Assembly: GCF_016195855.1 (NCBI RefSeq) | Contig: NZ_JACPYU010000004.1 | Span: 1 to 64,000, forward strand | DNA from: Aquabacterium sp. | GTDB lineage: Bacteria; Pseudomonadota; Gammaproteobacteria; Burkholderiales; Burkholderiaceae_C | DNA length: 64,000 bases | Direction of reading: 5' to 3' | Shown here: piece after piece, positions 54,991 through 63,285 of the stretch | Layout: every line of letters begins with the position of its first letter | Numbering within the stretch: the stretch's first letter is position 1 | The notes under the pieces: generated by a model | Told to the model about the DNA's origin: nothing | Databases searched by the model: none | The model's input: only the letters and a program-made list of their open reading frames with translations | Position numbers and translations under genes: made by a program

Positions 54991-56787
54991 ATGAACCGCC
55001 AACCAACCCCTGCTTTCCAGACACACATGCCCGTATCCCCTTCCCGTCGACAAGTCCTTCAAGGCGCCGCATCCGCCGCGCTGTCCACCAGCGTGATGGG
55101 AAGCTTCTCCACCCCGGCCCAGGCCGCCGAAAACACGTTCGACGTGATCGTGATCGGCTCAGGCGCCGCAGGCATGACGGCCGCGTTGAGCGCGGCCAAA
55201 CGCGGCCTGCGCGTCGTCGTGATCGAGAAGGCCGACAAGTTCGGCGGCTCCACGGCCCGCTCGGGTGCCGGCATCTGGATCCGCAACAACGAGGTGCTGC
55301 AAAAGGCCGGCGTGCTTGATACGCCTGAGCAAGCTGCCACCTATCTGGACGCCGTGGTCGGCCCCATCGTGCCGGCCGAGCGCAAGGCAGCCTACCTGCA
55401 ACAAGGCCCGGCCATGATCTCGTTCATCCTGCGCAACACCCCGCTGCGCTTTCGCTGGATGGAGGGCTACTCGGACTACTACCCCGAGCTGCCCGGCGGC
55501 AAACCCAATGGCGCCTCCATCGAGCCTGATCAGTTCGATGGCCACCTGCTGGGCCGGGAGCTGGCCAACCTGAACCCGCCCTACCTTGCCACACCACCCG
55601 GCGTGGTGATCTTTGGTGGCGAATACAAGTGGCTGAACCTCGCCGCCGTGTCCGCCAAGGGTGCCCTGGTGGCCGCCAATGCCGTGGCACGTTATGTGGA
55701 AGCCATGCTCAAGGGCCAGATCCCGCTGACCATGGGACAGGCGCTGGCCGCAGGCTTGCGCGCCGGCCTGCTTCAGGCCAATGTGCCCGTGTGGCTCAAC
55801 ACGCCCCTGATCGACCTGCAGTTCGACCACAGCGGGCGCGTCAACGGTGCGCTCGTCAGCAAGGACGGCACCCCCACCTTGATCCAGGCCACGCGGGGCG
55901 TGGTCATGGCCGCTGGCGGCTTCGAGCACAACCTGAAGATGCGCCTGGACTACCAGCAACACCCCATCACCACGGACTGGACGGTGGGCACCAAGACCAA
56001 CACGGGTGACGGCATCCTGGCCGGGCAACGTGCCGGTGGTGCCCTGGACCTGATGGACGACGCCTGGTGGGGCCCGGTCATCCCCTTGCCGGAAGGCCCC
56101 TACTTCGTGCTGGCCGAGCGCACCCTGCCCGGCAGCATCATGGTCAACAGCCAGGGCCAGCGTTTCGTCAACGAAGCCGCGCCTTATACCGACTTCGTGC
56201 ACACCACCTACAAGCAAGCCCTCGTCAGCCAGGACATCACCGCGTGGATGGTGGTGGACCAGCGCTTCCGCAACCGCTACCTGTTCAAGGAAACGCTGCC
56301 CTTCCTGCCTCTGCCGCAGCGCTGGTATGACGCCGGCGTGGTCGTCAAGGACCTGACCCTGGAAGGCCTGGCCGCCAAGATGGGCGTGCCCCCGGCTGCC
56401 TTGCGCAACACGGTGCAACGCTTCAACGGCTTTGCCGACGCCGGCAAGGACCTGGACTTCCAACGCGGCGACAGCGCCTACGACCACTACTACACCGACC
56501 CGGCCGTGCGCCCCAGCTCCAGCCTCGCCGCGCTGCGCTACGCCCCCTTCTACGCCTTCAAGATCAAGCCGGGCGACCTGGGCACCAAGGGCGGCTTGCG
56601 CACCGATGCACGCGCGCGCGTGCTGCGCGACGACGGCAGCGTCATCGAAGGCCTTTATGCCGCAGGCAACAACAGCGCCTCGGTGATGGGGCACAGCTAT
56701 GCAGGCGCGGGCTCGACCATCGGCCCGGCCATGACCTTTGGCTACATCGCCGGCAACGACCTGGCCGACAGCAGCGCGTCAGTCTGA
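54991..56787 (+). CDS. FAD-dependent dehydrogenase, 3-ketosteroid delta-1-dehydrogenase-like, with Tat-type signal
   Basis: A 598-residue flavoprotein. After a twin-Arg stretch (SRRQVLQGAASAAL) and an AQA-AE site near residue 45 comes the dinucleotide motif VIVIGSGAAGMTAALSAA, FGGSTARSGAGIWIRNNEVL and the C-terminal YAAGNNSASVMGHSYAG with ATIGPAMTFGY-like ending. This layout matches KstD/FAD_binding_2 enzymes that introduce a 1,2 double bond in 3-ketosteroids. The export signal is unusual for a steroid dehydrogenase, so a periplasmic substrate or a different ketone/enone is possible. A start at ATG 55027 would still keep the twin-Arg motif. Confidence 0.82.
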   Translation: MNRQPTPAFQTHMPVSPSRRQVLQGAASAALSTSVMGSFSTPAQAAENTFDVIVIGSGAAGMTAALSAAKRGLRVVVIEKADKFGGSTARSGAGIWIRNNEVLQKAGVLDTPEQAATYLDAVVGPIVPAERKAAYLQQGPAMISFILRNTPLRFRWMEGYSDYYPELPGGKPNGASIEPDQFDGHLLGRELANLNPPYLATPPGVVIFGGEYKWLNLAAVSAKGALVAANAVARYVEAMLKGQIPLTMGQALAAGLRAGLLQANVPVWLNTPLIDLQFDHSGRVNGALVSKDGTPTLIQATRGVVMAAGGFEHNLKMRLDYQQHPITTDWTVGTKTNTGDGILAGQRAGGALDLMDDAWWGPVIPLPEGPYFVLAERTLPGSIMVNSQGQRFVNEAAPYTDFVHTTYKQALVSQDITAWMVVDQRFRNRYLFKETLPFLPLPQRWYDAGVVVKDLTLEGLAAKMGVPPAALRNTVQRFNGFADAGKDLDFQRGDSAYDHYYTDPAVRPSSSLAALRYAPFYAFKIKPGDLGTKGGLRTDARARVLRDDGSVIEGLYAAGNNSASVMGHSYAGAGSTIGPAMTFGYIAGNDLADSSASV

Positions 56788-57459
56788 CCCGGCCACGCTC
56801 AACCAGGCAGCCTCGGCCAGTTGCTCGCGGTACTGTGCGGGCGTGGCCTTGACCCGCCCTGACAGCCACGCGCGGCTGAGGTTGTCTGCCGCACCGATGA
56901 TCAGCGAGGGCAGCAACTCGGTTGGCCAGTCCTTGATGCGCCCTGGCCGATCGGCTTGCGCAAACCAGTTCATGACCAGCTTGGCACGCTGGCGGTTGCG
57001 TTGCTGCAACTCGGCCGCATGCGGCCCCTTGGACACGGCCGAGCGCGCCTGGAACATGAAACGCGCCAGTTCAGGCTGCGCACTCACCCAATCGACATAG
57101 CCGTAGACCAGCGCCGCCACGCCTTCGCGCATGGTGTGCGCCCGGGCCAGCTCTTCGTCCACCAGCGCAGCCTGATCCTGCAAGGCACAGAAGAACAGCG
57201 CCGCCACCAGCCCCTCCTTGCTGCCGAAGTGGTGGTACAGGTTGCCCACACTGGCTTCGCAACGCACCAGGATCATCTCGATGGTCGTGGGCTCGATGCC
57301 GTGCTCATTGAAGCAGGCCAGCGCGCCCTCCAGCATGCGCCGCTTGAGCTGCGCACGGCTGCCCGGGTAGGCGCGCTCCAGCACGCCCCGCACGCCTGCG
57401 GCCTTCTCCTCGGCCTTCTGTGCGGCCTTGGGTTCATTGGTCTTGCTTGCTTGCTTCAT
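56779..57459 (-). CDS. TetR-family regulator
   Basis: A 226-residue regulator. A charged N-terminal leader rich in Lys, Ala and Glu precedes the helix-turn-helix (IEMILVRCEASVGNLYHHFGSKEGLV, about residues 60-85). It is divergent from a hotdog-fold gene with a 24-bp operator-like palindrome in between. Its last 9 bp overlap the end of the convergent KstD-like gene. Confidence 0.87.
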   Translation of the reverse strand: MKQASKTNEPKAAQKAEEKAAGVRGVLERAYPGSRAQLKRRMLEGALACFNEHGIEPTTIEMILVRCEASVGNLYHHFGSKEGLVAALFFCALQDQAALVDEELARAHTMREGVAALVYGYVDWVSAQPELARFMFQARSAVSKGPHAAELQQRNRQRAKLVMNWFAQADRPGRIKDWPTELLPSLIIGAADNLSRAWLSGRVKATPAQYREQLAEAAWLSVAGSD

Positions 57460-57477
57460 GGCTGCGTATTTGACACC

Positions 57478-57501
57478 GAATCATATTCCAGAATATTATT
57501 C
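57478..57501. promoter_or_regulatory. 24-bp near-perfect palindrome, candidate TetR operator
   Basis: Arms begin GAAT and end ATTC with an inner ATATTC-CA-GAATAT core; 10 of the 12 base pairs match when the two halves are compared. It lies 18 bp before the TetR start and 43 bp before the divergent hotdog gene. Confidence 0.65.
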
Positions 57502-57544
57502 TACTGCTTATCAACAGTCCAGCAAGGACACCGAGGAGATCCCC

Positions 57545-57985
57545 ATGAGCCAAGTTCTGAACCTGTTCAACAGCGTCGGGCCCGAGCAGTTCACCACCAT
57601 GATCTGCCAGATCGCACCCTACTTCAGCACCATCCAGCCCAGCGTCACGGCGCTGCGCCCCGGCTATGCCGAGGCCAATGTCCCGCTGCGCAAGGAGGTC
57701 ACCAACCACCTGGGCACCATGCATGCCATCGCGCTGTGCAACGCGGCCGAACTGGTAGCGGGCACCATGACCGATGCCTCGCTGCCGGCCGGCTACCGCT
57801 GGATTCCCAAAGGCATGAGCGTGGAATACCTGGCCAAGGTCAAGACCGACATCCGCGCGGTGGCCGATGGCAGCGGCATCGACTGGGCCCAGGCCGGCGA
57901 TCAGGTTGTGCCGGTGGACGTGTTCGATACCGAAGGCAAGAAGGTGTTTGCCGCGCGCATCACGATGAACGTGAAGGCCGCGTGA
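57545..57985 (+). CDS. Hotdog-fold thioesterase-like protein (DUF4442/PaaI-like)
   Basis: About 146 residues with a hotdog pattern: YAEANVPLRKEVTNHLGTMHAIALCNAAELVAG is the central helix region, followed by the DVFDTEGKKVFAARITMNV strands. Such proteins hydrolyse acyl-CoA thioesters or bind them. GAGGAG stands 6 bases before the ATG. The divergent TetR suggests induction by an acyl or steroid-like ligand. Related PaaI and YiiD-type proteins are the main alternatives. Confidence 0.75.
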   Translation: MSQVLNLFNSVGPEQFTTMICQIAPYFSTIQPSVTALRPGYAEANVPLRKEVTNHLGTMHAIALCNAAELVAGTMTDASLPAGYRWIPKGMSVEYLAKVKTDIRAVADGSGIDWAQAGDQVVPVDVFDTEGKKVFAARITMNVKAA

Positions 57986-58000
57986 TCAGCGGCGCGCGAC

Positions 58001-58996
58001 TCAGCCGATGAGGTTGGCCAGCGAGAGCAAGGCCAGCAACAGCATCCACAGCACGACCGAGCGCCAGATCAGGCCCACCACACTGCGCAGGTGGGCCATC
58101 TGGGGCGCGGCCCCCGTGGTGCTGCCTTGCGCCTCGATCACATCGGGCGCATCGCCTTGCGTGATCGTGCGGCTGACATCCCGTGCGCCGTCGGTGCTGG
58201 GTGCCACCTGGCCACCCAGGCGCACCCCCAGTGCCCCCGAGGCCGCCGACAAGATGGAGCCCTCGTTCGGGCGCACCCACAGCACGGCGTGACGCCGCCA
58301 GGCATCCACCGCGTCTTCAAAGTTGCCCACCACCGCAAAGCCGAAGGCCGTCAGGCGCGCGGGCACGTGGTCGACCAAGGCAAACAAGGTCTGCGACAGG
58401 CTCATCAGGCGGTCATGGGTGGACACCCCCGTGATCTGGCTGCGGTAAGACCAGTAGCGGCTGGCGAACTCGGCCATGCGGTAGAGCACGGCACCAGCCG
58501 GCCCCAGGCCCAGCGATGACAGGGCCACGAACCAGAAGAACACGCCGAACACATGGCGGTGCGCCGCCAGCAGCGAGTACTCCAGCACGTGGCGCAGGAT
58601 CTCGGTGCGGGGCAACTCGCTGGCATCCAGGTTCTGCCAGTGGGCCAGCAACTCGCGTGCGCGGTCTTCACGGCCCGCCTCCAGCGCATCGCGGATGTCG
58701 GTGAAATGGTGGCTGAACTGGCGGAAACCCAGCGTCAAATACAAGACCGCCACGTCCAGGCCCAAGGCCAGCACGGTGCTGTAGCGGTTGGTGAACACAT
58801 AGATGATGGCCGTCAAGGCGGCGGGCGCCAGCACCGTGATGCCCCAGACCACGCGTGCGTGCATGTCCTCGCCGGCATCGAAGTTGCGCCCAGCCCAACG
58901 CACCCAGCCAGTCAGTCCATGGTGGATGGGGTTGAGGTTCGACAGGGGCTTGAGCTGCTCCGCCAGCAGGGCGAAGAGCACGGCAAAAAAGCTCAT
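58001..58996 (-). CDS. CobD/CbiB-family membrane protein
   Basis: About 331 residues, with N-terminal (MSFFAVLFALLAEQLKPL) and several central membrane segments, and LVDHVPARLTAFGFAVVGNFEDAVDAWRRHA typical of the CobD/CbiB-AmpE group. CobD is the adenosylcobinamide-phosphate synthase; this Burkholderiales version, without cobalamin genes around, may instead act in a regulatory or envelope role like AmpE. ATG at 58996 chosen; an upstream in-frame start would make a poor leader. Confidence 0.75.
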   Translation of the reverse strand: MSFFAVLFALLAEQLKPLSNLNPIHHGLTGWVRWAGRNFDAGEDMHARVVWGITVLAPAALTAIIYVFTNRYSTVLALGLDVAVLYLTLGFRQFSHHFTDIRDALEAGREDRARELLAHWQNLDASELPRTEILRHVLEYSLLAAHRHVFGVFFWFVALSSLGLGPAGAVLYRMAEFASRYWSYRSQITGVSTHDRLMSLSQTLFALVDHVPARLTAFGFAVVGNFEDAVDAWRRHAVLWVRPNEGSILSAASGALGVRLGGQVAPSTDGARDVSRTITQGDAPDVIEAQGSTTGAAPQMAHLRSVVGLIWRSVVLWMLLLALLSLANLIG

Positions 58997-59051
58997 GGAT
59001 GGATCATAGCCCCCGCCCCGCCCTGGAATGGCCGGGAAATGGGGCCAAGTT

Positions 59052-59744
59052 TCAGGCAGACAGGAAGCGGTATAAATTTCGCAACATCGCAGCCGTCGCA
59101 CCCCAGATGAAGTACTCCTTGTCGGTGGACTGCGATGTCCAGGGCATGGAGAAGAACTCCAGGCGCGTGCCCGCCACGTCAAAGGCGCGGCGTTGGTGAA
59201 AGCGTGGGTCCATCAGGAAATGCAGCGGCACCTCGAAGATCTCGGCCACCTCGCTAGGGTCGGCATTCAGCTGCAGGCGCTCCAGCTCCTGTGAGCCCGG
59301 CTCGATGAGCCCCACCACAGGCGTGACCACAAAGCCGGTGCCCGTGGTGTAGGTGGGCAAGGTGCCCAGCACGTCCACCCGCGAGGGGGCCAGCCCGACC
59401 TCTTCCTGCGCCTCGCGCAAGGCCGTGTAGATGGCATCCGGGTCTGTGGGCTCGCTGCGCCCGCCGGGGAAGCTGATCTGGCCGGCGTGCTTCTTGAGGT
59501 GCGAGGTGCGCTGCGTCAGCAACACGCTGGGCTCGCCGCGCATCACCAGGGGCACGAGCACCGAAGCGGGCACAGGGTCCGGGGCACGGAACCACTTCTC
59601 GACCTCGATGTCCGGATGCCAGATGGGCGGCTGCTCAAAGCGCTGAATGAGCGAGGCCCGCGTGAAACGTTGCGGGTCGACGGCCGGCAGGTGGGTATCG
59701 TGGCCCAACAACTCGGCCACGCGGGGATCAATCGTGAATGCCAT
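59052..59744 (-). CDS. NUDIX hydrolase, CoA pyrophosphatase type
   Basis: A 230-residue NUDIX protein. The Nudix box covers FPGGRSEPTDPDAIYTA through LREAQEEVGL. The UPF0035-like N-terminal SVLLTQRTSHLKKHAGQISFPG motif is typical of NudL/CoA diphosphatases, which cleave CoA and acyl-CoA. Located just after rplS in the opposite part of the minus-strand run, with a rho-independent terminator between. Confidence 0.9.
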   Translation of the reverse strand: MAFTIDPRVAELLGHDTHLPAVDPQRFTRASLIQRFEQPPIWHPDIEVEKWFRAPDPVPASVLVPLVMRGEPSVLLTQRTSHLKKHAGQISFPGGRSEPTDPDAIYTALREAQEEVGLAPSRVDVLGTLPTYTTGTGFVVTPVVGLIEPGSQELERLQLNADPSEVAEIFEVPLHFLMDPRFHQRRAFDVAGTRLEFFSMPWTSQSTDKEYFIWGATAAMLRNLYRFLSA

Positions 59745-59756
59745 GACACCACCATA

Positions 59757-59789
59757 ACAAAAGCCGCCAGTGCTTGCGCAAGGGCGGCT
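59757..59789 (-). terminator. Rho-independent terminator after rplS
   Basis: On the minus strand AGCCGCC and GGCGGCT form a 7-bp stem around a 14-base loop, followed by TTTTGTTA. It lies between rplS and the NUDIX gene and ends the ribosomal operon. Confidence 0.75.
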
Positions 59790-59837
59790 ATTGGGGCGGG
59801 CACCACACCGTGATGCCCGACTGAAGGAAGCGAGCGA

Positions 59838-60194
59838 TTAAGCCAGCTTCTCTTTGATACGTGCCGACTTGCCGCTGCGTTGACGCAGGTAGTACAGCTT
59901 GGCGCGACGCACATCACCGCGACGCTTGACTTCGATGCCAGCGATCAGGGGGCTGTACAGCTGGAACGTACGCTCCACGCCTTCGCCGCTGGAGATCTTG
60001 CGCACGATGAAGCTGGAGTTCAGGCCGCGGTTACGCTTGGCGATCACGACGCCTTCGTAAGCCTGAACGCGCTTGCGGGTACCTTCAACCACGTTGACGG
60101 ACACGATCACGGTGTCGCCAGGGGCGAAAGAGGGAATAGTCTTGTTCAGACGAGCAATTTCTTCTTGCTCGAGCTGTTGAATGATGTTGGACAT
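59838..60194 (-). CDS. rplS: 50S ribosomal protein L19
   Basis: About 118 residues with the L19 core [48 protein letters not shown] and [23 protein letters not shown] precedes ATG 60194; a TTG one codon upstream is not the start. Last gene of the rpsP-rimM-trmD-rplS operon. Confidence 0.98.
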   Translation of the reverse strand: MSNIIQQLEQEEIARLNKTIPSFAPGDTVIVSVNVVEGTRKRVQAYEGVVIAKRNRGLNSSFIVRKISSGEGVERTFQLYSPLIAGIEVKRRGDVRRAKLYYLRQRSGKSARIKEKLA

Positions 60195-60312
60195 CAAAGG
60201 CTCCTAAATGATCTTGCCCGCGCCAGGAATTGAAAGCCTGCACGGATCGAACCAGGGTTCTGATCGGCCTGCGCAGAGGTAAAAGCCGGGTAGAGGATCG
60301 GAAAACCGCAGA

Positions 60313-61101
60313 TTATAGCGCGAGTTGAGCCAAAAAGTGTTCGTCTTGTTTGGACAACTCGCCGCGGGCCCTGGCCGCCTCGATCAACTCAGGGCGGCGG
60401 CGGGCCGTGATGGCCAGTTGCTGCTCCCGGCGCCAGCGGGCGATGTGGGCATGGTGGCCAGACATCAGCACGGGGGGCACGGCCGCCTCCACGCCAGCCA
60501 GGTCGCCCTGGTCAGGCAGGCTCAGCACCTCGGGGCGGCTGTAGTGCGGGCAATCCAGCAACCCATCAGAAAAGCTGTCCTGCTCGTGCGAGGCGACGTC
60601 GTTGAGCACCCCAGGCTGCAGGCGGGCCACGGCGTCGATCAGGGTCAGGGCAGGCAACTCGCCGCCCGACAGCACGTAGTCACCCATGGAGATTTCTTCG
60701 TCCACATGGGCATCGATGAAGCGCTGGTCGATGCCTTCGTAGCGGCCACACAGCAGCACCGCACCCGACCCCTGGGCCAGTTGCTGAACGCGCTGCTGGG
60801 TCAAAGGCTTGCCAGCCGGGCTGAAGAGCACCACGGGCAGGCGCGCGCCACCGGCCGCAGCCTGATCGGAGCGGATGGCCGACAGGCAGCGCACCAGGGG
60901 CTCGACCAGCATGACCATGCCCGGCCCGCCGCCAAAGGGGCGGTCGTCCACACGGCGGTAGGTGCCATCGGCGTGGTCACGCAGCGGCCACAGGCGCACG
61001 TCCACGGCCTGCGTTTCGAAAGCGCGGCGCGTCACGCCAATGCTTTGAAACGGGGCAAACAGTTCGGGAAACAGGGTGATGACGTCGAAGCGCACGGCCA
61101 T
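60313..61101 (-). CDS. trmD: tRNA (guanine(37)-N1)-methyltransferase
   Basis: About 262 residues, SPOUT fold. Motifs FDVITLFPELF, DDRPFGGGPGMVM, CGRYEGIDQRF and the knot region SMGDYVLSGGELPAL are all present. It methylates G37 in tRNAs. ATG 61101 gives the standard start MAVRFDVITLFP; an in-frame upstream ATG exists. Confidence 0.98.
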   Translation of the reverse strand: MAVRFDVITLFPELFAPFQSIGVTRRAFETQAVDVRLWPLRDHADGTYRRVDDRPFGGGPGMVMLVEPLVRCLSAIRSDQAAAGGARLPVVLFSPAGKPLTQQRVQQLAQGSGAVLLCGRYEGIDQRFIDAHVDEEISMGDYVLSGGELPALTLIDAVARLQPGVLNDVASHEQDSFSDGLLDCPHYSRPEVLSLPDQGDLAGVEAAVPPVLMSGHHAHIARWRREQQLAITARRRPELIEAARARGELSKQDEHFLAQLAL

Positions 61102-61126
61102 GTTTGGCCCCCCGTTCAAAAAGGGA

Positions 61127-61822
61127 TCAGTAGTCCAGGCCCCAATCGGCGACGATGCGCCGATCAGCCAGGCTCACGCTGACAATGTAGGCCGCCACAA
61201 AGGGGATCAGGCGCTCAACAGGCTTGCCATCTTCACCAGGCTCGCCTTCACAGCGCAGCACGCTTTGCGGGCCGGTGTCCAGCAGGTCAACCACCTTGCC
61301 CAGGGCCTCGCCCTCTTTGTTGAGCACGTCCAGGCCGATCAGGTCGACCCAGTAGAACTCATCTTCGTCGGGCGTCGGGAAGGCCGAGCGCGACACATAC
61401 ACACGGGCACCCTTGAGCGCCTCGGCGGCATTGCGGTCATCCAGGCCATCGGCCGTGGCCACCACGATGTCACCTTGCTCGCGGGCCTGCTTGACTTGCA
61501 GGAAGCGCGGCTTGGCCAGGCGCGCCACACCATGGGGCGCGGCAGCGGGCTTGGCTGCAGCCGAAGCAGGCTTGGCAGGCGCGGCGTTGGCAGACGCGGC
61601 TTTCGCAGACGGACGCGGCAAAGCACCCGAAGCCGGTTCGCTCGGGCGCAAAAACCATTTCTTGGTACAGAACAGCGCCTGTGGGTCGGAGGAGAAGGGC
61701 TGGACCTTGATCCCGCCCTTCACGCCCCAGGCGTCAACGATGCGCCCGACCTCTATCGCGTCTTGTGGCCAGACGACACCGTCGTCCAGAACAGGGGCAT
61801 AGGTCTCGGCGCGATCGTTCAT
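61127..61822 (-). CDS. rimM: Ribosome maturation factor RimM with Ala/Pro/Lys-rich insertion
   Basis: A 231-residue RimM, longer than the usual ~170. The N-terminal IEVGRIVDAWGVKGGIKVQPFSS and the C-terminal PRC-barrel part (FYWVDLIGLDVLNKEG, RLIPFVAAYIVSV) are normal. Residues about 60-102 are a low-complexity insert of Ala, Pro, Lys and Ser, inside the N-terminal domain after KKWFLRP. RimM helps the 30S head assemble by binding S19. Spaced 11 bp from rpsP. Confidence 0.93.
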   Translation of the reverse strand: MNDRAETYAPVLDDGVVWPQDAIEVGRIVDAWGVKGGIKVQPFSSDPQALFCTKKWFLRPSEPASGALPRPSAKAASANAAPAKPASAAAKPAAAPHGVARLAKPRFLQVKQAREQGDIVVATADGLDDRNAAEALKGARVYVSRSAFPTPDEDEFYWVDLIGLDVLNKEGEALGKVVDLLDTGPQSVLRCEGEPGEDGKPVERLIPFVAAYIVSVSLADRRIVADWGLDY

Positions 61823-61833
61823 GCAGTCAATGC

Positions 61834-62094
61834 TCAGGCAGCAGGCGCAGCCTTGATCTTGGCATCGCGAACCAGACGGGTCACGGCGTCAGAGGGCTGA
61901 GCGCCGTTGTCCACCCAGTGGGCCACGCGGTCCAGCGACAGACGCAGGGTTTCGGCATTGCCGGAAGCCAGGGGGTTGTAGAAACCCACGCGCTCCAGGA
62001 AACGGCCGTCACGGCGGTTCTTTTGTTCAGCCACAACGATGTTGTAGAAGGGGCGCTTCTTGGAGCCACCGCGAGAGAGTCGAATCACGACCAT
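61834..62094 (-). CDS. rpsP: 30S ribosomal protein S16
   Basis: An 86-residue protein with the S16 motifs [20 protein letters not shown] and [15 protein letters not shown]. First gene of the rpsP-rimM-trmD-rplS operon, a standard bacterial arrangement. Confidence 0.98.
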   Translation of the reverse strand: MVVIRLSRGGSKKRPFYNIVVAEQKNRRDGRFLERVGFYNPLASGNAETLRLSLDRVAHWVDNGAQPSDAVTRLVRDAKIKAAPAA

Positions 62095-62308
62095 GATGTG
62101 TCCTTCAAATTGGTTTGGCGGCCACCCTTCCCGGGAGACACTCGGGGGCAGGCGACCAAAGGTTGGTCAGACATCTCATCAAAAATGATCTGGCCCAACC
62201 AGGTAAATGGATCTCACGGCCCGTTTAGATACGCGCCAGATGCTGACCCCAGACTTCAGTTAAAAACTGCTGCATGGGAAACACCCGACTCAGGCCACGA
62301 AACCGCGC

Positions 62309-62339
62309 ATTATAGTCCGGTTCGTACCGTTTGTGTGAA
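62309..62339 (-). promoter_or_regulatory. Possible rpsP operon promoter
   Basis: On the minus strand a perfect -10 box TATAAT (62314-62309) follows a -35-like TTCACA (62339-62334) with a 19-bp spacer, longer than ideal. It lies about 215 bp upstream of rpsP, leaving room for a leader. Confidence 0.45.
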
Positions 62340-62349
62340 CACCCCCTCC

Positions 62350-62817
62350 ATGACACCCATCCCCGCTGGCTACAAGTCCAAAACCCTGGCCACCTGGGCT
62401 GCCCTGCTGGGTGGGCCTGTGGGCGCACACCGCTTCTACCTCTACGGGCTGGGAGACTGGCTGGGCTGGCTGCACGCCATCCCGACGCTGGTGGGCGCCT
62501 GGGGCATCCAGCGGGTGCAGGATCTGGGGCAGGACGACCAGTTGTCCTGGCTGCTGCTCCCCATCCTGGGCTTCATGGTGGCCTACACGATGCTGCAGGC
62601 CATCCTCTACGGCCTGACGCCGGATGAGAAATGGCACGCCCGCTTCAACCCAACGCTGACGGCCTCACCCGATGCACCGGCCAGCGGCTGGGCGGCCGTG
62701 ATCGGCGTGGGCCTGGCGCTGATGCTGGGCGCCACCGTGCTGATGTCCACCATCGCGTTCTCAGGCCAGCGCTACTTCGAATACCAGGTCGAAGAGGCCC
62801 GCAAGATCAGCCAGTGA
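62350..62817 (+). CDS. TM2-domain membrane protein
   Basis: A 155-residue protein with the TM2 motif LGGPVGAHRFYLYGLGDWLGWLH and three or four membrane helices (LPILGFMVAYTMLQAILYGL; VIGVGLALMLGATVLMSTIAF). TM2 domains are found in small envelope proteins of unknown function. ATG 62350 chosen. It is divergent from the rpsP operon and converges on the DUF486 gene. Confidence 0.85.
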   Translation: MTPIPAGYKSKTLATWAALLGGPVGAHRFYLYGLGDWLGWLHAIPTLVGAWGIQRVQDLGQDDQLSWLLLPILGFMVAYTMLQAILYGLTPDEKWHARFNPTLTASPDAPASGWAAVIGVGLALMLGATVLMSTIAFSGQRYFEYQVEEARKISQ

Positions 62818-62835
62818 ATTTCTGATCGCAAAAAA

Positions 62836-63198
62836 TCAGGCGCGGAACATGAAGTACGCCGCGCCGACCAGGCACAGCGCGGCCCAGATGTAGTCCAGCT
62901 TGAAGGGCTGCCCCAGGTAGAACACCGCAAAGGGCACGAACACGCTCAGCGAGATCACTTCCTGCATGACCTTGAGCTGCCCCACCGTCATCTGCTGGGC
63001 CCCCACGCGGTTGGCGGGCACCTGCAGCAGGTACTCGAACAGGGCGATGCCCCAGCTCACGAAGGCCGCGATGAACCAGGGCTTGCTGGCCATGTTCTTG
63101 AGGTGCCCGTACCAGGCAAAGGTCATGAACACATTGGACAAGACCAGCAACAGCGCGGACTGCAGCGGCACCGGAAAGGACTGAAAGAAGCTCATCAT
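62836..63198 (-). CDS. DUF486 (DMT-like) small membrane protein
   Basis: A 120-residue protein with four membrane segments: LLLVLSNVFMTFAWYGHLKN, WFIAAFVSWGIALFEYLLQVPANR, VISLSVFVPFAVFYLG and WAALCLVGAAYFMF. The PANRVGAQQMTVGQLKVMQEVISL segment marks the DUF486 family, distantly related to drug/metabolite transporters. Two adjacent ATG codons (63198 or 63195). Confidence 0.88.
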   Translation of the reverse strand: MMSFFQSFPVPLQSALLLVLSNVFMTFAWYGHLKNMASKPWFIAAFVSWGIALFEYLLQVPANRVGAQQMTVGQLKVMQEVISLSVFVPFAVFYLGQPFKLDYIWAALCLVGAAYFMFRA

Positions 63199-63285
63199 GG
63201 GCTGCAGTCTATGCAAATTGCCCCGCGCCTGGCCGCGGTACGGGATAATCTCGGTTTTCCCGATCACCCAGCTCTTTGCTTGCCC

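Noticed and set aside
58001..58996. Cobalamin biosynthesis cluster
   Set aside because: Only a CobD/CbiB-family gene is present; no other cobalamin genes lie around it.
60195..60312. tRNA or small RNA in the trmD-rplS gap
   Set aside because: No cloverleaf arms or clear stem-loops could be drawn by eye.
60309..60317. Perfect TATAAT on the minus strand at the end of trmD as an rplS promoter
   Set aside because: It overlaps the trmD stop codon region and no -35 box was found at suitable distance; chance is likely.
62820..62840. Terminator between the TM2 and DUF486 genes
   Set aside because: Only a 5-bp CTGAT/ATCAG stem is present, too weak to call.
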